This document shows, one piece after another, positions 27,808-37,023 of a DNA stretch of 64,000 bases; position 1 is the stretch's first letter; each line of letters begins with the position of its first letter. The DNA lies in contig JARLGW010000012.1 of assembly GCA_031292565.1 (NCBI GenBank), positions 124,001 to 188,000 on the forward strand, in the 5' to 3' direction. This DNA is from Paludibacteraceae bacterium. GTDB lineage: Bacteria > Bacteroidota > Bacteroidia > Bacteroidales > Paludibacteraceae. Both the position numbers and the translations under genes were made by a program. The notes under the pieces were generated by a model. That model was not told the origin of the DNA and ran no database searches. It worked only from the letters and a program-made list of their open reading frames with translations.

Positions 27808-28728
27808 TTATTCAGTAATTGTTTCATGTGAAACATTCGGATTGTTACTTGGGTGAAATTGTAAAACCGTTTCACGCAAATACTGCATATCCATATGTGT
27901 ATAAATCTCTGTTGTCAAAATCGACTCATGCCCAAGCATTTGCTGTATAGCACGAAGATTTGCTCCTCCATCCAGCAAGTGGGTGGCAAAAGAATGACGA
28001 AATGTGTGCGGACTAATATTTTTCTTTATTCCGGCAACCTCCGCTAATTTTTTTATAATGGTAAAAATCATTACCCGTGTAAGTTGAGCCCCCCTCCTAT
28101 TCAGGAACAAGAAATCCTCATGTCCTTTTTGTATTGAAAGTTCGTTTCTATCTATCAACCAAAGCTTTATCTGTTTCATCGACTCGTCGGACAGAGGTAC
28201 AAGCCGTTCCTTATTACCCTTTCCTTCCACTTTCATATATCCCTCGTCGGCGTAAATATTTGACATCTTGAGGTTTACCAATTCTGACACACGCAAACCC
28301 GAACCATAAAGCGTTTCAATAATAGCCCTATTGCGCTGCCCCTCATTGGTTGACAAATCGATAGCTGCGATAACATTATTAATTTCTTCAATCGAAAGAA
28401 CTTCGGGCAAATGCTTCCCAAGTTTTGGCATCTCCAATAATTCGGTTGGGTCTTCATCCAAATATTCCTCATACTGAAGAAAACGATAAAAAGACTTTAC
28501 CCCCGAAATAATACGTGCCTGAGAACGAGGACTTATGCCTAATTCATGCAAGTCGATTAAAAAATCACGCAAATGTTCTATCTTAGCTTCCAAGTAAGTT
28601 ATTTTTGCATCAGCAAGATACACAAGTAACTTATCCAAATCCTCTTCATATGCTTCAATTGTATTGGGCGAAAGCGATTTTTCGAGCAATAAAAAAGAAT
28701 GATATTTCTTAATAATAGGATCTGTCAC
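27808..28728 (-). CDS. xerD: Tyrosine recombinase XerD
   Basis: Site-specific recombinase of 306 residues that would resolve chromosome dimers at dif together with XerC. The N-terminal SAM-like DNA-binding domain covers 1-90. The catalytic set is complete: Arg146 (GSGLRVSEL), Lys170 (EGKGNKER), His241 and Arg244 (HTFRHSFATH), His267 (LGHES) and Tyr276 (IYTHMD). No neighbouring integron, phage or transposon feature is seen, so it is the housekeeping enzyme. TACCTTCG at 28748-28755 (minus strand) is a near -7 box. A parS-like 16-mer lies in its last codons. Confidence 0.92.
   Translation of the reverse strand: MTDPIIKKYHSFLLLEKSLSPNTIEAYEEDLDKLLVYLADAKITYLEAKIEHLRDFLIDLHELGISPRSQARIISGVKSFYRFLQYEEYLDEDPTELLEMPKLGKHLPEVLSIEEINNVIAAIDLSTNEGQRNRAIIETLYGSGLRVSELVNLKMSNIYADEGYMKVEGKGNKERLVPLSDESMKQIKLWLIDRNELSIQKGHEDFLFLNRRGAQLTRVMIFTIIKKLAEVAGIKKNISPHTFRHSFATHLLDGGANLRAIQQMLGHESILTTEIYTHMDMQYLRETVLQFHPSNNPNVSHETITE
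27820..27835. other. parS-like 16-mer (site 1)
   Basis: TGTTTCATGTGAAACA: perfect 7-bp arms TGTTTCA/TGAAACA around a TG centre. The ParB-binding consensus is TGTTTCACGTGAAACA, with a CG centre. It lies inside the 3' end of xerD. Confidence 0.6.
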
Positions 28729-28816
28729 TTTTTAAACTTTTAGGAAGCGAAGGTACAACAATTTGCGCAAAAAATAATAAACCATAAATCACTATAGATA
28801 TTTTAACAAAAAAATC

Positions 28817-29572
28817 ATGAAAATAGAAAACAAACGTATCATCATCACAGGAGCCACTTCAGGTATAGGATTAGAAACTCTCAAGCTGTTGCAAAAATTT
28901 CAAGGCACCCGGATAATTGCCGTTGGCCGAAAAATAGAATTAATACCCAAGTATGAAAACGTGATACCTTACAAATGCGATGTTTCACAGGAAAAAGAGG
29001 TAGATGCCCTATTTCAATTTGCCTTGGAAAAAATGAACGGAATAGACATTTTCATAGCAAATGCCGGCTTTGGATATTACGAAAAAATAAATAAACCCGA
29101 TTGGGCTCATATAGAACACATCTATCAAACAAACGTGTTTTCACCGTTATATTCATACCAAAAAATGGTAGAGTTAAACCCCGAAAATCCATTTTCGTTC
29201 ATCGCCACAGCATCGGCAGTTGCCTTCTACGCCCTACCCTACTACACCATTTATTCCAGCACAAAATATGCCCTTAACGGATTTTTGGACGGAATACAAT
29301 ATGAACTTCCGAAAAATGCCCACGTGGGTCTTGTATATCCGGTGGCAACCAAAACAAAATTTTTCCAAACCTCATCCATCAGCACCCAGGGCAAAGAAAT
29401 TTGGCCCACGCAAACACCCGATAAAGTAGCATCAGCTATTGTAAAAGGCATCCTAAAAAACAAATGGAAAATTATGCCATCCACCATTTTTTACCTTTCA
29501 ACCATCATGGGTAAATTTTTCCCTTGCATGATAAGGATGGTGATGAAAAAGCAAGTGAAAGAACCGGCGTAG
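28817..29572 (+). CDS. Short-chain dehydrogenase/reductase
   Basis: Classical SDR of 251 residues with an unassigned substrate. The cofactor motif is TGATSGIG (11-18), DIFIANAGFGYY holds the NAG structural motif, and the catalytic YSSTK carries the Tyr-x3-Lys. The C-terminal hydrophobic segment with basic residues (STIMGKFFPCMIRMVMKKQ) may contact membrane. It is transcribed away from xerD, 65 bases ahead of mnmG, which has its own -7 box. Confidence 0.87.
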   Translation: MKIENKRIIITGATSGIGLETLKLLQKFQGTRIIAVGRKIELIPKYENVIPYKCDVSQEKEVDALFQFALEKMNGIDIFIANAGFGYYEKINKPDWAHIEHIYQTNVFSPLYSYQKMVELNPENPFSFIATASAVAFYALPYYTIYSSTKYALNGFLDGIQYELPKNAHVGLVYPVATKTKFFQTSSISTQGKEIWPTQTPDKVASAIVKGILKNKWKIMPSTIFYLSTIMGKFFPCMIRMVMKKQVKEPA

Positions 29573-29609
29573 AGAAATAAACAAAAAAGATACAATGATG
29601 GATATTTTA

Positions 29610-29617
29610 TATCTTTG
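29610..29617 (+). promoter_or_regulatory. -7 box of mnmG
   Basis: TATCTTTG, 20 bases before the mnmG ATG; no good -33 TTTG at 19-21 bases. Confidence 0.55.
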
Positions 29618-29637
29618 TGACACAAAACAAATAGAAG

Positions 29638-31512
29638 ATGAAATTTGAATATGATGTAATTGTAATTGGGGCCGGTCATGCCGGAAACGAAGCTGCAGCA
29701 GCTGCTGCAAATCTCGGTTCGAAAACCGTACTCATAACAATGGACATGAACAAGATCGGACAAATGAGTTGCAACCCTGCCGTGGGGGGCATAGCCAAAG
29801 GACAAATTGTACGTGAAATTGATGCCTTAGGTGGACAAATGGGAATAGTAACTGACAAAACGGCTCTTCAATTCCGCCTACTCAACCTAAGCAAAGGCCC
29901 TGCCATGTGGAGCCCACGAGCTCAAAGCGACCGGGAAGCCTTTATCAGGGAATGGAAAAGAACACTGGAAAACACTACGAACCTGGATATATGGCAAGAT
30001 ACCGTGACACAAATTTTGGTAAAGGACGGAGCCGTAACCGGAGTGATGACCACAATGGGTGTTGAATTCAAAGCAAAAGCCGTGGTGCTTACCAGCGGAA
30101 CTTTCTTGAACGGACTGATGCACATTGGCAAAATACAAATTCAAGGAGGAAGGGTAAGCGAACCTGCGTCATATAACATAACGGAACATTTGGTAGAGCT
30201 GGGCTTCAAAACCGACAGAATGAAAACCGGAACTCCCGTGCGCATAGATGGACGCACTGTTGATTTCTCAAAAATGATTCAGCAAGATGGAGAAAACGAT
30301 TTTCATAAATTCTCCTACCTTGATTTTAAACCACGCCCGCTGAAACAACTAAGCTGCTGGATAACCTATACTTCAATAAAAACACACGAAATATTAAGAA
30401 GCGGATTAAAAGATTCCCCCCTTTTCAACGGACAAATTAAAAGCATCGGGCCACGCTACTGCCCAAGCATTGAAACTAAAATAGTAACCTTTGCCGAACG
30501 TGAACGGCATCAACTTTTTTTGGAACCCGAAGGAGAAACTAGCCAGGAATATTACCTAAACGGATTCTCTTCTTCCCTTCCACTGGATGTACAATACGAT
30601 GCTTTGCGAACAATTAACGGACTGGAGAACGTGAAGATTTACCGTCCCGGTTACGCCATTGAATACGATTTCTTCGACCCCACACAGCTTACCCACACCC
30701 TTGAAACAAAATTGGTGAAAAACCTTTTCTTCGCAGGGCAAATAAATGGAACCACCGGATATGAAGAAGCCGGCGGACAAGGCCTGATTGCGGGGATCAA
30801 CGCACACATCAATTGCCACGGCGGAACATCTTTTACACTGAACAGAGACGAAGCATATATTGGTGTTCTCATCGACGATTTGGTTACCAAAGGCGTGGAC
30901 GAACCATACCGGATGTTTACCTCCCGTGCCGAATATAGAATACTACTTCGGCAGGATGATGCCGATATGCGCCTTACCGAAAGAGGATATAAAATAGGAT
31001 TGGCCGACAAAGCCCGGTACGATTTGCTGCTTGAGAAGAAAGAACATCGCGACAGGATTATCTCTTTTATTCAGGAAAAATCGGTGAAAGAAAATGAGGC
31101 AAACGAGTTACTCAACCGTATTGAATCTTCGCCTGTAAAACAAACGGTGAAGATAGTTGACCTCCTACTCCGTCCGGAAATCAGCCTACCCATGCTAGCC
31201 GAACACCTCCCTGAACTGAAAGAAGAGATTGAAAAAATTCCGAACAGAAAAGAAGAGATTTTGGAAGCAGCAGAAATCCTGCTCAAGTATCAAGGTTATA
31301 TCGAACGCGAAAAAGGAATTGCCGAAAAACTAAAGCGGCTGGAGAATATCAAGATCAAGGACAAGTTCGATTACGACACTATCAAATCCTTGTCAACAGA
31401 AGCACGTCAAAAGCTGAAACGGATCAACCCCGAAACAATTGGACAAGCAAGCCGAATTTCAGGCATTGCCCCCAGTGACATAAACATCCTACTCATTTTG
31501 CTGGGCAGATAA
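29638..31512 (+). CDS. mnmG: tRNA uridine-5-carboxymethylaminomethyl modification enzyme MnmG
   Basis: FAD enzyme that, with MnmE, installs the cmnm5 group on U34 of several tRNAs. Full length at 624 residues. The Rossmann FAD motif is GAGHAG (11-16), followed by MSCNPAVGGIAKGQIVREID and LGGQMG. The GidA signature PRYCPSIETKIVTF and the FAGQINGTTGYEEAGGQG segment are intact, and a helical C-terminal domain ends ASRISGIAPSDINILLI. mnmE is not in the window. The gap to the next gene carries two parS-like sites. Confidence 0.97.
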   Translation: MKFEYDVIVIGAGHAGNEAAAAAANLGSKTVLITMDMNKIGQMSCNPAVGGIAKGQIVREIDALGGQMGIVTDKTALQFRLLNLSKGPAMWSPRAQSDREAFIREWKRTLENTTNLDIWQDTVTQILVKDGAVTGVMTTMGVEFKAKAVVLTSGTFLNGLMHIGKIQIQGGRVSEPASYNITEHLVELGFKTDRMKTGTPVRIDGRTVDFSKMIQQDGENDFHKFSYLDFKPRPLKQLSCWITYTSIKTHEILRSGLKDSPLFNGQIKSIGPRYCPSIETKIVTFAERERHQLFLEPEGETSQEYYLNGFSSSLPLDVQYDALRTINGLENVKIYRPGYAIEYDFFDPTQLTHTLETKLVKNLFFAGQINGTTGYEEAGGQGLIAGINAHINCHGGTSFTLNRDEAYIGVLIDDLVTKGVDEPYRMFTSRAEYRILLRQDDADMRLTERGYKIGLADKARYDLLLEKKEHRDRIISFIQEKSVKENEANELLNRIESSPVKQTVKIVDLLLRPEISLPMLAEHLPELKEEIEKIPNRKEEILEAAEILLKYQGYIEREKGIAEKLKRLENIKIKDKFDYDTIKSLSTEARQKLKRINPETIGQASRISGIAPSDINILLILLGR

Positions 31513-31518
31513 AACGAA

Positions 31519-31534
31519 TGTTCCACATGGAACA
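31519..31534. other. parS-like 16-mer (site 2)
   Basis: TGTTCCACATGGAACA, arms TGTTCCA/TGGAACA perfect, centre CA. It lies 7 bases after the mnmG stop and is identical to site 3 in the opposite orientation. Confidence 0.65.
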
Positions 31535-31567
31535 TTGAAGTGGTTTTTCAAAAACAAAAAAGACACA

Positions 31568-31583
31568 TGTTCCATGTGGAACA
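31568..31583. other. parS-like 16-mer (site 3)
   Basis: TGTTCCATGTGGAACA, the exact reverse complement of site 2. It starts 49 bases further on, within the mnmG-ade gap. Confidence 0.65.
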
Positions 31584-31598
31584 CAAAAACATCACCGC

Positions 31599-33221
31599 AT
31601 GAAAACAATAGAAGGAAATATTATTGATGTTGTCAAGAAGGAAATCTTCAAAGGAAGAATCTTCTTTGATAATAAAATCGTGAAAATTGAAAGGGACAAT
31701 TCAATTATAAACGAACAATATATCCTTCCGGGATTAGTAGATGCGCATGTACATATTGAGAGCTCAATGCTTACGCCGCTGGAATATTCAAAGATAGCAA
31801 CAAAGCATGGAGTTGTTGCCGCCATTACAGATCCACACGAAATAGCAAATGTATGCGGGATGGCTGGCATTAATTTTATGACAGAAAGTGCCCGTGAAAC
31901 CCCAATGAAAATATTTACAGGCGCACCATCATGCGTACCGGCCACTTCATTCGAAACATCAGGTGCCATTATCAGCTCAAAAGAAATAGAAACATTACTC
32001 TCTTCCGGGCAATGCACACACCTATCAGAAATGATGAACTTCCCCGGCGTGATATATAACGATACTGAAGTAGAAGCAAAACTCGCCATTGCGAAAAAAC
32101 ACAATAAGGTGATAGACGGACATGCTCCGCTTCTAACCAATGAAGATCTGAAAAAATATATTCAGGCCGGGATAAGCACCGACCACGAATGCACCAATCT
32201 GAAAGAGGCAAAAGAAAAAATAGCCCTTGGAATGAAGATAATGCTTAGGGAATCGAGCGCGGCAAAAGATTTCGGAACATTAATGCCGCTCATTGAAACA
32301 AATCCCGAAGCGGTAATGCTATGCACGGACGATTGCCACCCGGACGATCTTGAAAAAGGATACATAAATCTGCTTGTAAAAAGAGCCCTCAAAGAAGAAT
32401 ACAATATATTTAATATACTAACTGCCGCTACAAAAACAACCGTAGAACATTACAACCTAAATATAGGGTTAGTACAAGAAAAGGATGATGCAGATTTCAT
32501 CGTGATAAATAATCTGGATGATTTTACTGTTTTATCTACCTTCATAGAAGGACAAGAGGTGTACAACGGAAAAGAAAGTCTTATCAAAAACAGGAATAAG
32601 AATACCATCAATAACTTTTACACTAACGAAATTACCACTGAAGACATCTGCGTAAAGTACACATCCGGATCAATAAATGTAATTCAGATAGTTCCCGACA
32701 GTTTACTTACCCACAAAATCAATTACAAACAAGAAGGAAAAACAGAAGCCATAATATCAAACACCGACGTTGATATACTTAAAATAGTAGTACTTAATCG
32801 TTATGCCAAAGCAAAACCAAGCATCGGATTTATACAAGGATTCGAATTGAAGCATGGTGCCATAGCCGGAAGTATTGCTCACGACTCGCACAATATATGC
32901 GCAATAGGAACCTCGGATGAAGAAATTATAAAAGCAATAAAAGAAGTACAAAAAACACAAGGCGGTTTAGTAGTAGTGAATGGAAATGAAATACATAAAC
33001 TTTGCCTACCCATAGCAGGACTTATGTCCGATAAAGATTGCCCTTCCGTTGCAAAAGAATATAAAATGCTTTCGGAACAAGCTAAAGAATTAGGATGCAC
33101 GCTTCATGCCCCGTTCATGACTCTTGCCTTTATGTCATTATTAGTAATTCCCGAATTAAAATTAAGTGACAAAGGCCTATTCGATGTGACTAAATTCAAC
33201 TTTGTAAAGCTTCAAAATTAA
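31599..33221 (+). CDS. ade: Adenine deaminase
   Basis: Amidohydrolase that converts adenine to hypoxanthine for purine salvage. The 540 residues match the Ade family. Seen: LVDAHVHIESS with metal-binding His50 and His52, the family marker AAITDPHEIANVCG, and VIDGHAPLL. LCTDDCHPDDL and the C-terminal PFMTLAFMSLLVIPELKLS are also present. It ends one base before uvrC, so the two are co-transcribed. In related Bacteroidales this position, between mnmG and uvrC, is commonly occupied by adenine phosphoribosyltransferase. Confidence 0.93.
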   Translation: MKTIEGNIIDVVKKEIFKGRIFFDNKIVKIERDNSIINEQYILPGLVDAHVHIESSMLTPLEYSKIATKHGVVAAITDPHEIANVCGMAGINFMTESARETPMKIFTGAPSCVPATSFETSGAIISSKEIETLLSSGQCTHLSEMMNFPGVIYNDTEVEAKLAIAKKHNKVIDGHAPLLTNEDLKKYIQAGISTDHECTNLKEAKEKIALGMKIMLRESSAAKDFGTLMPLIETNPEAVMLCTDDCHPDDLEKGYINLLVKRALKEEYNIFNILTAATKTTVEHYNLNIGLVQEKDDADFIVINNLDDFTVLSTFIEGQEVYNGKESLIKNRNKNTINNFYTNEITTEDICVKYTSGSINVIQIVPDSLLTHKINYKQEGKTEAIISNTDVDILKIVVLNRYAKAKPSIGFIQGFELKHGAIAGSIAHDSHNICAIGTSDEEIIKAIKEVQKTQGGLVVVNGNEIHKLCLPIAGLMSDKDCPSVAKEYKMLSEQAKELGCTLHAPFMTLAFMSLLVIPELKLSDKGLFDVTKFNFVKLQN

Positions 33222-33222
33222 G

Positions 33223-35043
33223 ATGGCTACTACTGAAGAAATAAGAAATATAGTAATTAACCTTCCCGAAAAGCCCGGAGTATATCAATACTTCAATCAG
33301 GAAGGCACTATTATCTATGTAGGCAAAGCCAAAAATCTGAAAAAACGGGTTAGCTCCTACTTTAATAAAGACCACAGCGACTCACCCAAAACACGGGTAC
33401 TGGTGAAGCAAATAGCCAACCTGAAATATATTGTAGTAAACACGGAAGAAGATGCTCTTTTATTAGAGAACAATCTAATAAAGAAATATCAACCACGCTA
33501 CAATGTAATGCTGAAGGACGACAAGTCGTACCCTAGCATTTGCATCAAAAAAGAGCCTTTCCCTCGTGTGCTGAAAACTAGAAACCTGGTGAAAGACGGC
33601 TCGGAATATTTCGGGCCTTACAGTTCGGTGTACATTGCCAATACATTTTTGGAACTTATACGCGAAATATATCAAATACGCACCTGCAAATATTTCCTTT
33701 CCAACGAAAATATACAGCAAAAGAGATTTAAAGTATGCCTGCAATATCACATTAAAAATTGCCAAGGGCCTTGCGAAGGATTGCAATCGGAGCAGGATTA
33801 CCTAAAAACAATTGCAGAAATTCGCGAACTATTAAAAGGAAATGTACAGAACATCATTGATTATTTGGTGGTCGAAATGCAAAAATTGTCAGCAGAATAC
33901 AAGTTTGAAGAAGCCCAAAAAATAAAAGACAGGTATGACATCATTGAAAAATACAAAACAAAATCGGTAGTAGTAAGTCAAAGCCTGAGTAATATTGATG
34001 TGTTCTCCTACGCTGACGATGAAACCGCAGCTTATATAAATATCCTGCGAATTATAAAAGGCTCCATTGTACAAGGATTCACCATTGAATACCGGAAAAA
34101 AATGGACGAATCGAAAGAAGAGCTGTTGGGACTGGCCATTATTGAACTACGCCAACGGCTAAAAAGTACATCAAGAGAAATACTTGTTCCTTTCCATCCT
34201 GATTTGGAGCTTGAAAGTGCCAGCATAAATATTCCTCAGCGAGGAGATAAAAAGATGTTGCTCGACCTTTCGCTACAAAACGTACGTCAATACAAGCTGG
34301 ATAAAATGAAGCAAGCCGAGAAATTGAATCCCGATCAACGCATGATTCGTATTCTTGGTGGCCTACAAAAAACATTGCAATTAAAGGAACTTCCGCTACA
34401 TATTGAATGCTTCGACAACTCAAATATTTCGGGAAGTAATGCCGTAGCCGCCTGTGTGGTATTCAAAAAAGCAAAACCAGCTAAAAGAGATTACAGAAAA
34501 TACAACATAAAAACAGTAGAGGGGCCGGATGATTATGCTTCGATGAAAGAAGTAGTATTCCGCAGATACTCCCGTATGATTCAGGAAGATGCCGCCCTAC
34601 CCAATTTAATTATTACCGATGGCGGACTTGGCCAAATGGAAGTGGTGCGCCAAGTGGTGGAAGATGAATTACAACTAAATATTCCCATAGCAGGATTAGC
34701 CAAGGATACGAAACACAAAACTAACGAAGTGCTCTTTGGGTTTCCGCCTAAAACGATAGGGCTAAAACCTACTGACGAACTATTCAAATTTTTGGCAAGC
34801 ATACAGGAAGAAGTCCACCGTTTTGCAATTACATTCCATCGTGACAAACGAAGCAAGGCTCAAATTGCTTCGGAGCTGGACGAGATAAAAGGAATAGGCG
34901 AAAATAGTAAAAAGGAACTCCTCACCCACTTTAAAAGTGTAAAACGAATTAAAACAGCAACAATTGAAGAGCTAACCGAAGTAGTTGGAAATTCAAGAGC
35001 ATTAAGCATTTACGCCCATTTTAATGGCAATTTAACCCGCTGA
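33223..35043 (+). CDS. uvrC: Excinuclease ABC subunit C
   Basis: Nuclease of nucleotide excision repair that makes both incisions. The 606 residues carry four domains in order. The GIY-YIG nuclease is at about 14-95 (PGVYQYF, IIYVGKAKNLKKRV). A Cys-containing region and the UVR motif (MQKLSAEYKFEEAQKIKDRY) lie near 215-240. The RNase H-like domain is marked by ECFDNSNISGSNAVAACVVF and LIITDGGLGQ. The C-terminal helix-hairpin-helix pair is IKGIGENSKKELLTHF. uvrA and uvrB are absent from the window. Confidence 0.96.
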   Translation: MATTEEIRNIVINLPEKPGVYQYFNQEGTIIYVGKAKNLKKRVSSYFNKDHSDSPKTRVLVKQIANLKYIVVNTEEDALLLENNLIKKYQPRYNVMLKDDKSYPSICIKKEPFPRVLKTRNLVKDGSEYFGPYSSVYIANTFLELIREIYQIRTCKYFLSNENIQQKRFKVCLQYHIKNCQGPCEGLQSEQDYLKTIAEIRELLKGNVQNIIDYLVVEMQKLSAEYKFEEAQKIKDRYDIIEKYKTKSVVVSQSLSNIDVFSYADDETAAYINILRIIKGSIVQGFTIEYRKKMDESKEELLGLAIIELRQRLKSTSREILVPFHPDLELESASINIPQRGDKKMLLDLSLQNVRQYKLDKMKQAEKLNPDQRMIRILGGLQKTLQLKELPLHIECFDNSNISGSNAVAACVVFKKAKPAKRDYRKYNIKTVEGPDDYASMKEVVFRRYSRMIQEDAALPNLIITDGGLGQMEVVRQVVEDELQLNIPIAGLAKDTKHKTNEVLFGFPPKTIGLKPTDELFKFLASIQEEVHRFAITFHRDKRSKAQIASELDEIKGIGENSKKELLTHFKSVKRIKTATIEELTEVVGNSRALSIYAHFNGNLTR

Positions 35044-35116
35044 GAATTGAATGAATTTTTTTTGATGGGCAGATGGTAACAAAAAATAAAATCTGAGCGA
35101 CTTAACATAGGTAAAA

Positions 35117-35572
35117 ATGAGAACGATTATACAACGCGTTAAATATGCATCGGTAACTATTGATGAAAAAATAAAATCGAAGATAGAAAAAGGATTATTG
35201 GTGCTGATAGGAATTGAAGATATTGACACGGATGATGACATTGAATATCTCGCATCGAAAATTTCCATGCTACGAATTTTTGATGATGAGCATGGTGTAA
35301 TGAATAAATCGGTAATGGATATTGACGGCGAAATTTTAGTAGTAAGTCAATTCACCCTTTTTGCTAGTACAAAAAAGGGAAACCGCCCCTCCTACATTCG
35401 AGCTTCAAAAGGTGATTTTGCCATCCCAATGTATGAAAAGTTTTGTCAAAACATTTCGAAAAAAATTGGAAAAGAAATTGGAACCGGAGAATTTGGCGCA
35501 GATATGAAAGTGGAACTACTGAACGATGGCCCGGTAACCATTATTATGGATAGCAAAAATAAAGACTTATGA
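35117..35572 (+). CDS. dtd: D-aminoacyl-tRNA deacylase
   Basis: Frees tRNA from D-amino acids. At 151 residues it is a normal DTD. The two active-site motifs are VVSQFTLFAS (SQxT) and the C-terminal cross-subunit NDGPVTIIMDS (NxGPxT). Its stop overlaps the next start by four bases (ATGA), implying translational coupling. It begins 73 bases after uvrC in the same direction. Confidence 0.95.
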   Translation: MRTIIQRVKYASVTIDEKIKSKIEKGLLVLIGIEDIDTDDDIEYLASKISMLRIFDDEHGVMNKSVMDIDGEILVVSQFTLFASTKKGNRPSYIRASKGDFAIPMYEKFCQNISKKIGKEIGTGEFGADMKVELLNDGPVTIIMDSKNKDL

Positions 35573-35904
35573 CAATAGAAGAAGCACAAGTACAAGTGGA
35601 CGAATGGATAAAAAAATACGGAGTTCGCTATTTCAACGAACTTACAAACATGGCTATTCTTACAGAAGAGGTAGGCGAAGTAGCCCGAATCGTTGCCCGG
35701 AAATATGGAGAACAAAGTTTCAAAGAAAGCGATAAAGATAAAGATTTGGCCGACGAGATGGCCGACGTACTTTGGGTATTGATTTGCCTAGCCAACCAAA
35801 CAGGTGTGAACCTAACCGAAGCTTTTGAAAAAAACATACAGAAAAAAACAAATAGAGATTCAAACAGACACTTGAATAATCAAAAATTAAAAAGCAATGA
35901 GTAA
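35569..35904 (+). CDS. MazG-like nucleotide pyrophosphohydrolase
   Basis: Small all-alpha NTP pyrophosphatase of 111 residues. The metal-binding EExxE...ExxD pattern is visible as LTEEVGEVARIVARKYG and DLADEMADVLWVLICLAN. Such single-domain MazG/iMazG proteins clear non-canonical or excess nucleotides. It overlaps dtd by 4 bases and deoC by 8, so the three genes are translated as a unit. The exact substrate is not known. Confidence 0.88.
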   Translation: MTIEEAQVQVDEWIKKYGVRYFNELTNMAILTEEVGEVARIVARKYGEQSFKESDKDKDLADEMADVLWVLICLANQTGVNLTEAFEKNIQKKTNRDSNRHLNNQKLKSNE

Positions 35905-36772
35905 AATTGAAGAAGCACTAAAAAGCTATAACCTGAAAAGCAAAGACGAAGACGTAAAAGAGGCTGTAAAAAAAATACAAGAAAAAGTAAATGCAAATGC
36001 TACTAAAGAGGTGTACAAAACATGCTTTAGCTGCATAGACTTAACTGCATTAAATCATACCGACACGGAAGCAAGCATTGAAAAAATAATAGAAAAAGTA
36101 AATGCTTTTAAAGCAAAATACGCTGACATACCAAATGTAGCGGCAGTATGCGTGTACCCAAGTATGGTAGCCACCGTGAAAGAAACGTTGAAAGAAAATA
36201 TTGGCATTGCATCCGTGGCGGGCGGCTTTCCCTCCTCTCAAACATTTATTGAAATAAAAATTGCCGAAACAGGTATGTGTGTGTACGAAGGTGCCAACGA
36301 AATTGATATAGTAATTTCCATTGGAAAATATTTATCTAAGGATTATGAAACGTTGGCGGAAGAAATTATGGAAATAAAAGATGCTTGCCGTGATGCACAC
36401 CTAAAAGTGATATTGGAAACGGGAACACTAAAAGCTGCCGAAGATATTTATAGAGCATCGTTAATTGCCATGGAAGCCGGTGCCGATTTTATTAAAACAT
36501 CAACCGGAAAAACCGAACCGGCTGCAACCCCCGAAGCAGCATACACCATGTGCCTAGCTATAAAAGATTTTTATAATAAGAGACAAAAGAAAGTTGGGTT
36601 CAAAGCAGCTGGTGGAATTGTTTCCGTTGAAGATGCCGTTCTATACTACTCTATTGTAAAAGAAGTGTTGGGCAAAGAATGGCTCACTAATGATTTATTC
36701 AGAATTGGAGCCAGCCGGTTAGCCAACAATTTACTATCGGCAATAAAAGAGAAAGAAGAAAAATATTTTTAA
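35897..36772 (+). CDS. deoC: Deoxyribose-phosphate aldolase
   Basis: Class I aldolase splitting 2-deoxyribose 5-phosphate to glyceraldehyde 3-phosphate and acetaldehyde, in deoxynucleoside catabolism. At 291 residues it is slightly longer than the E. coli form. The Schiff-base lysine is Lys200 in GADFIKTSTGK, and a second conserved Lys lies in KVGFKAAGGI. VCVYPSMV and ANEIDIVI are also DeoC motifs. It is the last gene of the ade - uvrC - dtd - mazG-like - deoC run and is followed by a hairpin terminator. Confidence 0.95.
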   Translation: MSKIEEALKSYNLKSKDEDVKEAVKKIQEKVNANATKEVYKTCFSCIDLTALNHTDTEASIEKIIEKVNAFKAKYADIPNVAAVCVYPSMVATVKETLKENIGIASVAGGFPSSQTFIEIKIAETGMCVYEGANEIDIVISIGKYLSKDYETLAEEIMEIKDACRDAHLKVILETGTLKAAEDIYRASLIAMEAGADFIKTSTGKTEPAATPEAAYTMCLAIKDFYNKRQKKVGFKAAGGIVSVEDAVLYYSIVKEVLGKEWLTNDLFRIGASRLANNLLSAIKEKEEKYF

Positions 36773-36799
36773 GAAAACGTAAGTATTCTTGATTTATAT

Positions 36800-36838
36800 A
36801 AACCCTCTACTGAGTTTTTCAATAGAGGGTTTCTTTTT
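36800..36838 (+). terminator. Terminator after deoC
   Basis: AAACCCTCTA pairs with TAGAGGGTTT and is followed by CTTTTT. The remaining AT-rich sequence to 37023 shows nothing further. Confidence 0.8.
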
Positions 36839-37023
36839 ATTCTAACAGAAAGCGTTTCTATCTTACTTTCATTAAGTTATACATAATATTTATATTATTA
36901 AATATTTTAACAACTTGTTATTTGCTAATTATCAAGCTTTTATATAAATTTAGTTAAGTTTATACGCTTTAAAAGCAAAAATTGGCTTATTTGTTATACT
37001 TTTAATATAAATATTGAAATATC

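Noticed and set aside
28981-28996. Possible fourth parS site, TGTTTCACAGGAAAAA
   Set aside because: It breaks symmetry at two positions and lies in the middle of the SDR coding sequence; it is not convincing next to the three clean sites.
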